DNA of 64,000 bases from Spinacia oleracea (Eukaryota > Streptophyta > Magnoliopsida > Caryophyllales > Amaranthaceae). Shown one piece after another: positions 24,966 through 34,934 of the stretch (position 1 is its first letter; every line of letters starts with the position of its first letter). A program made the translations under genes and the position numbers. The notes under the pieces were generated by a model, which saw only the letters and a list, made by a program, of their open reading frames with translations, was not told the origin of the DNA and did no database searches. The stretch lies in assembly GCF_020520425.1 (NCBI RefSeq), contig NC_079491.1, positions 24,357,449 to 24,421,448 of the forward strand. Reading direction: 5' to 3'.

Positions 24966-25330
24966 CACCATAAAAAAAAAGTCCATTAACAACATGCCAT
25001 GAATGACGGGGTCAAACTAATCTCGTCCTACCAATGATGTCTTGGCCTAGTGGTTAAGACTGAGGGCCTGTATACAATAGATCTCAGTTTCGAATCGCTC
25101 GCCCCCATTTGTAATTTATATTGTCCTTGCGGCTCATTTGCAACCAAAAAAAAAAATCTGGTCCTTTTTGTTAATGGTTCCAATGTTCCATGAGTCCATG
25201 ACAATCTATTGACAACCCTCTTTCAACTGCCTCTCATGACGAGGCTTGTTAATTTGGACGACCTCCTTTCAAAACAGGCAATTGCTCTTTACGAATGGAA
25301 AACTGTCGTTAATAATATTTTTTTGCAGTG
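24966..25330. mobile_element. Possible decayed CACTA-type MITE hosting a SINE
   Basis: The left end CACCATAAAAAAAAAG with attaac and the right end gttaataatattttttTGCAGTG are weakly inverted and resemble CACTA-type termini. Internal gacgg/cgtc motifs occur. No target duplication was found, so confidence is low. Confidence 0.35.
25030..25154 (+). mobile_element. tRNA-derived SINE
   Basis: It begins with a tRNA-like head: box-A-like TGGCCTAGTGGTTAAGAC and box-B-like GTTTCGAATCGC, then a tail region ending in a poly-A run. Target duplications aatctcgtcct (25019-25029) and aatctggtcct (25155-25165) differ at one base. It is not a functional tRNA gene because acceptor and anticodon arms do not fold normally and the poly-A tail and duplication mark retroposition. 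Confidence 0.85.
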
Positions 25331-25548
25331 GAAAAGAAGTGATAATTAAGAGAGATTGAACATTAGATATTACAGTAGTGAAATTCCTTCGTTGTTTAAG
25401 TTACTCGTATATTTACAAAGTAGCTAGCTTAATTAAGACTAGAATTTTACATGATTAAAAACATTTAATACGGCAAATAACCTTACAAAAAAAAACCCAT
25501 AAATTAAATAAAAACATGCAAAAGCCCCATCTGCATGCATGAAGAACA

Positions 25549-28009
25549 TCACAGTTGTTGGTGGTTTTTGAAGACAATACATCTATCAACTGATGCAAGG
25601 AGCCCAATTTCATCCATGGAATACTCGCTTTCGACCGTGTTTTCATTGTCATCATCATCGTTTATCGATATATTCAAATCTAAGGAAAGACTAGGACTAG
25701 TTGTATCATCTTCCTTGTTGTTCCTCATCACCTGGTGGTGGTCATCTTCTTGAGGCGTAACATCTACTTTGTGCTTCATTGTAGGTGAGCATGCCCTTGA
25801 TCTTGATCTAAATCTTTCGCAACTTAAGATAATAATCGCGTCACCAAAACTAACTTCTTCCCCACTTGAATTCTTAGAGATTTTACCTCTTTCAATAGCT
25901 TTCTTGATCCCCATTTGAGAGCAATGATCCATTTGCTCAATATCCTCAACAAAGAAAACCCTATGAGGATCATTTGACACCGCCTCACCAAACTTTTCGG
26001 TATAGCTACAACTTTGCTCATCTCTTAGCCTCTTGTTTCTAGAATCTTCCAAGGAGTCTGCTACGACTCTTGTAGAGGAGAAGCTACTAAGTCCAATAGA
26101 AATGAACTTATCTTGTGATGAACCAAAAACAACCCTTGCTAATTCCCTAGCAATCTTCTCCTTGGCTTCAATATCAATACCTTGGAAGAACAACCATGTA
26201 TCTTCCTTAATGTTTTTCTCATTTGATTTTCTTCGCGACTTACCTGATCTACATTGTAATACCGTGCTTACTATATCGAAAATTATGTCTTTTTTCCTAG
26301 GGACTTGTTGCTCGAGTGCATTGCAAAGTATCTTGAGATTCTCAGTAGTGTACTCGTTGAATCTAACACATTTTGATTCAAATGGATCCATGATATCACT
26401 GGAGGAAGGCGAGGTTGGGGTTGAATTAGGGTTTGAAGATATGAACGCATGTCTTCGTTGAAGATGATCATTGGGTGACATTGACATGGTGAATGTAGTT
26501 GGATCATGAGTTCGGTTCGAGGGCTCAGTGACCCAAAAATTCTTGGGTTCAAAACATTGGTGGGTAGGTTGCAACCTTGAGTGATGAGGGTCATATGTAA
26601 AGTTGGAGGTTGAAGAAGAAGGTGATATGGAAGAGAAACTTAGTGTTCTTTCAAATGATGGTGATGATGATGAAGTGCATATTGAGCCCCATCTTTTGCA
26701 AAGATCTTTGACCGGCACAGAATCCTAATAGTAAAGAAACACAAGATCGGTTTTAATAAAAGTTGTAAAAGAATGAGCCACTTTTACTAATTTAATTAAC
26801 TTGGGTTAATTAGTTGATCATATAATCAACAAGCTAATTAAGTTAGTTAATTAATTGTCTTTCATTTTAGAAGAAAGTATAATTATTAATTAAGATAAAA
26901 TAATAATTAACCTGATCATTGTTGGTAATGTTGCTTGCTTTCTTGCTATTCTCATCCTTGTACTGTTGGAGCCATGAAGGCAGACTTGAGCTGATGGAGT
27001 CACTATTACAACCACTACTTTGCCGGCTTTGTGACTCCATATTCGCGGTGCCGCTTGGCCGGTAACTGTCTTCTCCACCACCACTTTCTAGCATCAGCCA
27101 ACTACTTCCATTCGTATCCAACTTCTTGCTTGTCAATGGACTTTGTATATCACTGGACAAATAAGCAACTCCTAAATTAAAACTTACCCCTTCTCTCATG
27201 CAATTCCTAAATTAATAAGCTATATACATGCAATTCCTTAAGAAAACTCGAATTAGATATATGTATAAATCTTAATTTAGAATAAATAATCAATTAATTA
27301 AAAGAAACAAGATATTAATAGAAATAATAAAAATAAGTGGGTGATTACCTCTCAGGAAGAAGACTTAAGGCCAAGCTACCGGCAGGAATAGTGATGGCAT
27401 GGAGACCCCAAAGTGCCTCGAGTGAGGGTTGGCCGGCTCTACATCTCATGTAAGTCTGAAAGGTAGCGATACCGAGAAGCCATAACTTGCCACACTCACC
27501 AGCATAACCAAAAGCTAATTTCCCAATCTCCATGATCATGTGTTCAATAGGGCAATAATAGCTTCTCCTTATTGGTTGATGTTGATCAACTAGGATATTA
27601 TTATTACTTGCCCTAAATTCATTAACCCATTTAAGATCATCCAAATACAAGATCACCCCTTTATTATTATCCATACAACATGTCTTAACAAGACACTTAA
27701 GTTCCCCAACTCTTTGTTCAACTTCCTCCCTCGAAAGATGACCGAAAGAAGCGAAAGAAAGATGAATGAATTTAACATCTTTTAAGGGCTCATGAACTTC
27801 ACCCTTTTCGACTCGATCCATTACTCCTCTCACTAGACCTTCTAAGGTTGAAAGACACTCCCCTACCACCACACTATTTCTCTTTCTTTTGTTTACTAAA
27901 CTCTCAATCACACTCATCACATCCTCATTTCTTACTCCTACTACTTGATCACATAATCTTGGTTTCCCCACTTTCAATGACCCTGTTTGAGCCATGGATA
28001 AAAAACTAC

Positions 28010-28066
<57 letters not shown>

Positions 28067-28664
28067 TATTATTATTACTATCCTTATTAGGCTTGATGTT
28101 GTTGTTGTTGTTGTTGTTATTGGTGTTATTATTACTAGCTGGAGCTTCCACGGAAACCGCTTGCTCTACCTTTTGTTTAACCAAAGGACTCGAAAACCCG
28201 GCTTCCCTCATAACCCTACTTACACTAGGATCATCAAGTATGGAGATGATCATCTGCTCTAGCTCAATCTTCACTGCCAAGAGGGGTTGCTGCTGGTTCT
28301 CAATCGAACCCCTTCTCTGGTGGGCTTGGGCCCGCTTGAAGGCGGCCACGAGGGCGTTCGCTATCGTAGGGTGGTGATGTTGACCCGAGTGCGGGCCAAG
28401 CATCGGGCCAGATGTGGACGTTGGGAGGCGGTTTAGAGCCACGTTGAAGCAAAGTTCTAAGGCCCGGCATTGAAGTGGGTGGGAGTGAGACTGGAGGCAG
28501 GCAGCCCGGAGTAGGCCCGATGACACCGACAACATCGTGTGAGCAACATGGAGAGGAGTCACCTGCGCGTGGCCGCGCCTTTTCGCAAGCGCCACCGCTT
28601 GTTTCACCACCGCTGCCGCATCAGATGTAAGGGCTTGTTGGATTGTACAACCTTGTGACCTCAT
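25549..28664 (-). CDS. SMXL3: SMXL3-type SMAX1-LIKE protein (complete, 3 exons)
   Basis: Join of exons 28664-27349, 27152-26912 and 26724-25549, giving 910 residues and TGA. Introns are 196 and 187 bp with GT/AG borders (AG/GTAATC...CCAG, CAG/GTTAAT...TTAG). The start MRSQGCTIQQAL and TPLHVAHTMLS...HPLQCRALELCFNVALNRLP (about 1-172) form the Clp-N double repeat. Residues 178-218 are asparagine-rich. RNSVVVGECLS (262-272) and VILYLDDLKW (337-346) are degenerate ATPase motifs. TFQTYMRCRAGQPSLE closes D1. RNKRLRDEQ (748-756) and VFFVEDIEQ (775-783) mark D2, where the RGKT degron of strigolactone/karrikin-responsive members is absent. LDLNI (867-871) is an EAR motif. In Arabidopsis, SMXL3/4/5 are nuclear, MAX2-independent repressor-like proteins that promote phloem formation. 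Closest by eye is SMXL3 (815 residues there); the extra length is mostly the Asn insert. Confidence 0.96.
28010..28135 (-). repeat. AAT repeat encoding poly-Asn in SMXL3
   Basis: Within exon 1, ATT/GTT triplets on the plus strand are AAT/AAC codons on the coding strand. They give an Asn-rich stretch at residues 178-218 broken by T, I, K, P, D, S and M. It sits between the Clp-N domain and D1, a linker of low conservation in the family, so the frame tolerates it. Triplet repeats are prone to length change. Confidence 0.95.
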
Positions 28665-28759
28665 GATGATAATTATTTATCAAGATCACCTAATAATAAG
28701 TTAGAAAAGTATATAGGAGATCTATCAAATATCAATCAAGAAAAGGAAAAACCTTTTAG

Positions 28760-28811
28760 CTAGGTAGATATATCAAATATCATCAAGTTAGAAGAGATGA
28801 TTGAAAACCAT
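28760..28811 (-). promoter_or_regulatory. Two minimal uORFs in the SMXL3 leader
   Basis: If transcription starts near 28845, the leader holds two ATGs: 28811-28788 encodes MVFNHLF-stop and 28783-28760 encodes MIFDIST-stop. Both end well before the main ATG. They might lower translation, but this depends on the unproven start site. Confidence 0.35.
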
Positions 28812-28870
28812 AGGTAAAGAGCACTATAGAAGTGAAGTGTATGTATATGGGAAAGTAATAATAGTATGAG

Positions 28871-28876
28871 TTTATA
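28871..28876 (-). promoter_or_regulatory. Putative TATA box of SMXL3
   Basis: TATAAA on the minus strand (context CATATAAACTC), about 205 bp upstream of the ATG. A start site near 28845 would leave a ~180-nt 5' leader. Inferred from sequence only. Confidence 0.4.
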
Positions 28877-29000
28877 TGAATTGAAAGTGATATAAAGAAA
28901 GAAATAATTGTGGTTTAATGATACGACACAAATGATATATAGTGGGAACGATTTAAGTAGAAAATGATAATGATAGTATAATGGAACGATTTCCGTAGAA

Positions 29001-29035
29001 AATGAAAATGAAAATGAAAATGAAAATGAAAATGA
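29001..29035. repeat. (GAAAAT)n short tandem repeat upstream of SMXL3
   Basis: Five to six copies of a GAAAAT hexamer about 340-370 bp upstream of the SMXL3 start codon. Confidence 0.85.
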
Positions 29036-29766
29036 TATATAATGGATGGCTAAGGCCTAAAAATGCTTTTCTTGTGGGTGAGGTAAAAATGTAATTGCGG
29101 GTCCAAAGAGGATTTAGTAGTGGAAAAGTGGATTGCATGTGCTGACAAGGAGTACGAAAATGTTGCAAAGGGACCTTAGCTTTGCTCTTTCTCTCTTATT
29201 AATACGCTTGAATTCTTCATCTCTTTTACTTGAATTTTAGATAAAGACATTCATATATTTAGAAGTGTGGGTCTCTCTTCTTTTATTTCTCGATCTCTTC
29301 CTTCAATGCAAAATGTATTTATGTATTTATTGAATACTATTGGATATTTTCATGAGTGACTTATCCTAGAAACCTACACCCACTTCAAAGCTCAAGAGCA
29401 CGACAAAATCTTAGGGTTGATCTCTCTTTTTCCTTAATTATATTGCAAAAAAGGAGCATTATATTGCTATCAAGCTCTTATATATTATCTATGCAAATTG
29501 ACAAACATTTTATGGTGCTTCTTAAAGACCACATAAATAATTTAATTTTATAACAAGAAAATCGACATAATACTCTTAAAATGTTTGATGTCTACTGCAT
29601 AAAATGTCCTCACTCTTTTTTTTTTAGAAGAAAAATGTCCATACTTTTATGTACTCTTTGAAAATGAAATATGTACACTTTAAAAAAAAAATTAAGACAT
29701 TCATCGCGTGCATTAAAATCTAGTTTCAACTAATGATGTGCTATTTAAATTAGTCTAGTTTTGCAA
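29036..29766. other. SMXL3 upstream region, no gene
   Basis: AT-rich sequence that probably includes distal promoter. A ttaaaatctagt motif near 29714-29727 resembles a Helitron 3' end but has no good hairpin. Confidence 0.4.
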
Positions 29767-30471
29767 TCTATCTATACCTAGTATTTAAAAAGGGAAACCA
29801 CACTTGATTAGATGACATGTGTCAACACATTTGATTAGATGACACGTGTCATCCATTTTTACCTCCATCAATTTAATTTGGGTTTTTATTATATTTTTTC
29901 TTTGTTGTTTATATATTATATAACTACCACTACAAGAAATTGTACTATTAACGACGGAAAATCCCGTCGCGAAAGGCCAATAATCGTTGATTAACGACGG
30001 GATTTCCTGTCGCGAACCCGTCATAAAAGGGGGCCGTCGTTAATAGAAATCCCGTCGTAAATCCATCGTAAACCTGTCGTAAAAGACATTTGCGACGGTT
30101 ATTCCCGTCATTGTTTGGTTGTTAGCCCCGTCGCAAAAGGCTTTTTGCGACGGGAATTTTGACCTGTCGTAATTAGGTTGTCGTTAAAGATACAAATTCT
30201 TGTAGTGTACAATCGTCTCTTTCACTCCATCTTCCTCATACTACATCAATTCACCAATCTATTCATTCAACATATTCCACTTCATCTTCCTGATTAACAC
30301 TCAATATTAATACACTATTTAATTTATGTATTCTTTCAAACTTCTAACATTTACCTCTATTTAAATCATATATTCTCTCTAAAATTACAAGCTCAATAAA
30401 TTATAACTTAAAAATATATACTAAATAACCACTATACAACCGCTTGTTCTTTGAACGGGCTCAAAATCTAG
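29767..30471 (+). mobile_element. Helitron-like element interrupted by a CACTA MITE
   Basis: Starts TCTATCTATACCTAG after an A (29766) and ends with an imperfect ccgcttg...gaacggg hairpin, ctcaaaat and CTAG (30468-30471), followed by T. The 280-bp MITE copy E lies inside; without it the element is ~425 bp. No coding. Confidence 0.75.
29928..30207 (+). mobile_element. CACTA-type MITE, copy E
   Basis: CACTACAAGAAATTGTAC to AAATTCTTGTAGTG, 280 bp, perfect target duplication TAC (29925-29927 and 30208-30210). It sits within a Helitron-like element, so it is the younger insertion. Confidence 0.92.
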
Positions 30472-30871
30472 TTATTTACTAAAAATTATTACCTCTCCTT
30501 AACTTTGGTGTAGTATTGACGACCTTGGCTGAAAAGCTCTCAATTAGGTCAATAGTTGCTTAGAGGCGAAGGAGCTCTTTTGATTTTCTCAAAATAGTAA
30601 AAATAAATATAACAAAATTATTTATTAATTATCCCTTCATAACAATCATTATTTCTCATCATAGTAAAATAATACGATGTAAGAAAATATACAAGGTAAC
30701 TCTGAACCTACTTATCCCATAGTGAAGAAAACTGTATTCTCAAAATAATCTTAATATTTGTAATTTCAAGTAGCACTAATTTAAGTACTGAATTTTATTC
30801 TAAAATAACCTTATTCGTCATAATATTTTACTTTTTTTGAAGGAAGTACAACTTTATAATATTCCATACAA
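30472..30871. other. Intergenic between two Helitrons
   Basis: AT-rich, nothing recognised. Confidence 0.5.
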
Positions 30872-31579
30872 CTAGGTTAGGTCCCGTGAAACGCACGGCT
30901 ATTACTAAAATATTTTATTATTTCAATAGTATCTAAATAAAAGACTTGTGATATTAGGAAAATGTGAAAGTAAAAAGAATATATGCAAAAGTATGAATTC
31001 ATAGTGTATAAAATAAATATCCAAATAAGCTAAATATGCATATTAGTACAATACGGAGTACAAAGTTACCACTTATTATTATTTTAATTAACATCCGTAC
31101 TCACCGTGTATTATTATTAGACTAACATTAGAAATCAATTCTTCAATATTACTCCGTATATAAATTAATTAAAAAGTTATACCAATACATAAATAAAATC
31201 AAATTGTAAAGGAGAAAGTAATATTGATTCATCTTTCCTCCAATAATATATCATGTACTATACGTAGTTACATTTATGATTGTGAAAAATAATTCCCCTG
31301 ATTTTCATTGATTGTTTATTGTCAGTATATATACAAACTATTTGTTGTACAATAGCGTCTAATTAATACATAATATTTACAAATTAAAATAACTACATAT
31401 TCTATCAATGGTAATTCAATTATATTTTTATTTCATTTTTTATCTTAGTTTACTAAAAAAATGCAAAGTAAAATCTTTTTTAAAAAAGTAAAAAAAAATA
31501 AATTTGGCGGGAATAAATCGCACCAGAAAATGACACGTGTCATTCCTGGTGTCTCTTTTAATATATAGTAATAGATAGA
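30872..31579 (-). mobile_element. Helitron-like element, 708 bp
   Basis: On the minus strand the 5' end is TCTATCTATTACTATATATT (from 31579, preceded by A). The 3' end has hairpin CCGTGCGTTTCACGG, then GACCTAAC and CTAG (30875-30872), followed by T. Near the 5' end is a palindromic motif around gacacgtgtc. The 5' terminus resembles that of the Helitron at 29767. Non-coding. Confidence 0.8.
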
Positions 31580-33030
31580 TTTGAGTATCAACACCTTTTT
31601 TTTCTTTTTTTTTTTAATTACTTTACTAAGTTTTTTCGGTTTATTGGCCTTCAATTTTATCTTTTAAATCTTAATGAATTGGTAGCTTACTTGGTTTATC
31701 ATATATGAGAGGATAGTTAAACTAATGACTAGTACACATAACATAATCCTTTACAAGGCTTAATGGATTCATTTCTATTCTTAATTTTCCCTTAAATTTT
31801 ATTACATAACAGGGTGCAACGCTTTTAACTTTAATTAATAATTCAATTAATGTGTGATATTAAATGGTAAAGGTCACAAGTTGCGACAACATTTAGTTGT
31901 TGCAATCCTACGTATCGGATTCTAAATGGTACACATGGGCGCCACGTAGGATATGCGTCATCAAAATATTTTATCAATGCAATATTTTTACTATGAAAAT
32001 ATGTAAATAATGTAGTCGATAAAAAGAAAGAAACAAATATTTCCTATCCTAATCACAAAAAAAAAAAAAAATTGAAATAAAAAATTACATTATTTAATTT
32101 GTAGATTATTAAGATTTTCTTACTTTTTTATTGTAACATGTATAATAGGTTATATAAGTAAAATATTTTAGTTTTCAAGTTAATTAAATCATGACACATA
32201 AGCATGTCATGTAGTCAGTGTGATACGACTTAAAGGTCAGAAGTTGCGACCGTTTATCATTTTCGATTAAATTACTATCGAAAGTTCGCATATAATTAAT
32301 CACTAATATTTCAAAGGCTCAAATCAGGTTGCCTAATTAAGTGTCATCAAATTATGCAATGTCCTTTATTTTTATTTTTTTGGCCTTTATGGAGTAGTTT
32401 AATGACTTTAGCCCATAAATAAGAGACATGAGCAAAAGAGATGAAACAAGGAAGAATTAACACTTTTGGTCCATTCATCAGCCAACTCCCAAGGACCTTA
32501 AAAGAACAAGATGGGAGGGAAGGGAACTATCAGTCTAAAGATATTGGGAACTGTGCACCATTTTTTTTTTTTATTTTGATGTAAAATATTTGCAAATATT
32601 GGCCTCTCAAACTGAAAGTAGAGGAATAAATTAAAGTGTAAGTTTTAATCGATTCCATCTAGTTGAAGAGCTTTGAATGCATGGGGATTATGAACCAAAA
32701 ACATTCCCTTCACTCTTCATTCCTTTTTCTCTCTTTACATACATTATTATTACATAAAGTTGCATTAAAATTTAAAGCCATCAAATGATGAAGTTGGCCA
32801 GGAAAAAGGGGAGAAAAAAAAAAGAAATTATTAATAAAAAGCCGATCATAACAAACTGCTCATCATCACCATCATCATCATCATCATCATCATCGATCGA
32901 TCCCTTGTCACTGTACCCACTTCAAATTGCACCATTTTTATCATCACCTTAAGATATATTGCTTTCAGCATGTCTCTAGAAAACAAAAAGGGTTTCTAAT
33001 GATCGATTTTAGTTTCTTTGTTTTTTGTTT
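31580..33030. other. Intergenic, nothing recognised
   Basis: AT-rich, with poly-T and poly-A runs and an ATC microsatellite at about 32861-32894. No gene was found. Confidence 0.45.
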
Positions 33031-33037
33031 AAGGACG

Positions 33038-33082
33038 AGGGAGTAGCTAGCTAGCTTGTTTGAGCTTAGCTAGCTACTCCCA
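33038..33082. repeat. Short perfect-arm palindrome (hairpin)
   Basis: The arms ggagtagctagcta and tagctagctactcc flank a ~15-nt loop. It overlaps the end of the short frame at 33074-33169. Function unknown. Confidence 0.6.
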
Positions 33083-33169
33083 TCTCAAAGGGGCGCGCTT
33101 GCCCCCGCCAGGTTCATCCTCGAGCATGAAAAGGACTAGGCTGTGGTACCGATCGAGTAGCTCAAACAT
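33074..33169 (-). CDS. Short open frame, 31 residues, unknown
   Basis: It begins MFELLDRYHSLVLFMLEDE and ends GGGKRAPLRWE-stop. Its base composition is much richer in G/C than its neighbours, with normal-looking codons and an acidic-then-basic C-terminus. It could be an upstream-ORF peptide, a captured exon or chance. No promoter or downstream main frame was identified. I do not recognise it. Confidence 0.25.
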   Translation of the reverse strand: MFELLDRYHSLVLFMLEDEPGGGKRAPLRWE

Positions 33170-33586
33170 AGATTTTATTTATACTAGTTGTTGGACCGTG
33201 CGCTAGCGTGTACGACCCTCTAAGGAACAAGTTATAAAAAAAGTATTTTGTAGAATTGCTTCGTAAAGGACAATTATAATGTATGGCGAACGCTAGGGAA
33301 ACAAAGTTAAAGCTCGATTTGCTCATAATTGATAATATGTGATTATAAATACGTTTACAAGAGGTGTCATTGATTTTTTAATTAACATTCCACATGTAAC
33401 ATTAAGCTCTCCAAAATTGTTATTGTAGCATTTTATATGGAAACATTAGCAACGTGTTTAGGTCGAAAATGGAAGGTGGAGGGGTGAAAATACACATTAC
33501 ATTATTGATAAAAATAAAGAAGAAAATTGAAGATATGTAGGTAATTGCACTATTGAGTGAATAGTAATAAAAGTTCAAGACTTAAG

Positions 33587-34930
33587 ATTTTTTTTTTTCA
33601 CCACCTCTTAATAGACCCGTTAACAGTTCCGTCAAGTGGGGCCCACCAATTAAATTTCCCTCCAAACTTTTAGCCCTAACAATATTTGCACGTTCTTCTT
33701 CTTCTTTGCTGCCATTCTACCTCATCTTTACTGCTGCTATTTGATCTGCACTAATCTACAGACTGATTTGTTGATGGTCTGTAGACTGATCTGCACACGG
33801 AGTTGTTGCTTATCTGTACTAATCTGCTGCTGATCTGAACTAATATGCAGAGTGATTTGCTCCTGATCTGCAGGCTGATCTGCACACTGATCTGCATTGA
33901 TCTGCTGCTGATCTGCAGACTGATCTGCACTGTTCTGCTGCTGATCTGCACCCTGGTTTTCCGGCTTCACTCAACTGCTTAGTGATACTCCGTATTTATT
34001 ACCGATAAACTAAGGACTGAAACAACAGCAAAAGACTCCTTAAAGAATAACCAGCAACTTGAAATTCACCTACATAAACTTGAGCTATATTACAAGTTAC
34101 AACCCCCTATCCTATCCATATTGTTATTGGCTACTTCAATCCCAGATTGACTTACAACAAGTAATAAGATTAAACATTAAACAGAGGCAATGGCTAACTT
34201 ATTGGAGATAAAAAAAATGCACCCTTGCAAGCTGATATTCTTTTCCGGAGACCCAAACACCAGTCCGAGACCACTGCACATCTTCCCAATCAAGATTAAA
34301 TTTATATATCCTAATAACCCGAATCAACATTCCTTAACCTCAATTTATAAATACATTAAGCATTCAACAAATCCCCAATTTGGATTTCATATGAACCCTA
34401 ACTTAAAAAAAAAAAATGGGGCTAATTTGATTGATTGAATCGATAATTCAGCAAACCGAAGTACTAAATTCGCATACCAAATCTTTCACGCACAAATATT
34501 TGCTCAATGTATGTCAAAATTATCATCAATTTCAACATGATAGTACATACGAATTTTAACAAACGATCAAATTTCATACTTAATTGTACCTTGATTCTTC
34601 TTCTTTCGCCCACCAAATTGCTCGGAAACAAAAGTTAATGAAATCCCTCAATCAATTTCAAGCTTTGTGATGCAAATTTCTGATTTACATGAAGATTGGA
34701 AGAAGCGGGGAGAACAAGAAGCCTTCAGTAGATTGTGTCGTGTATTTTGTAAGAATCTAATGAGCTAGCGTTGGGAGTGGGCCTCACTTGACGGAACTGT
34801 TAACGGGTCTGTTAAGAGGTGGTGAAAAAAAAAAAACTTTTTTATAGGTGGTAATTTAAAACCTTGAGATTTTAAGGTGGTAAAACACAAATTTGGTTTT
34901 TTTTTAGGTGGTAAATTACAAAAAATCCTA
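33587..34930. mobile_element. Non-autonomous TIR element (possibly Mutator-like)
   Basis: The left arm ttcaccacctcttaatagac with ccgttaacagttccgtcaag recurs inverted at about 34829-34785 with few changes. The right arm continues outward through several gtggtaa motifs to about 34930; the left outer arm appears lost. Long TIRs without matching short TSDs suggest a Mutator-like element, but no transposase is present. It contains the GATCTGCA tandem array. Open frames inside have no domain. Confidence 0.5.
33738..33960. repeat. GATCTGCA-type tandem repeat
   Basis: About a dozen degenerate units built from GATCTGCAGACT and GATCTGCTGCT inside the TIR element. Minus-strand frames read only QISLQISS-like repeats. 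Confidence 0.8.
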
Positions 34931-34934
34931 ATAA

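Noticed and set aside
25033..25115. Possible tRNA gene
   Set aside because: Box A and B are present, but the arms do not pair as a tRNA and a poly-A tail and target duplications show it is a SINE.
27994..28377. 127-codon poly-Leu frame on the plus strand
   Set aside because: It is the antisense shadow of the Asn repeat in SMXL3 exon 1.
33737..33970. 77-codon Gln/Ser/Asp-rich frame
   Set aside because: It is the translation of a GATCTGCA tandem repeat open in more than one frame.
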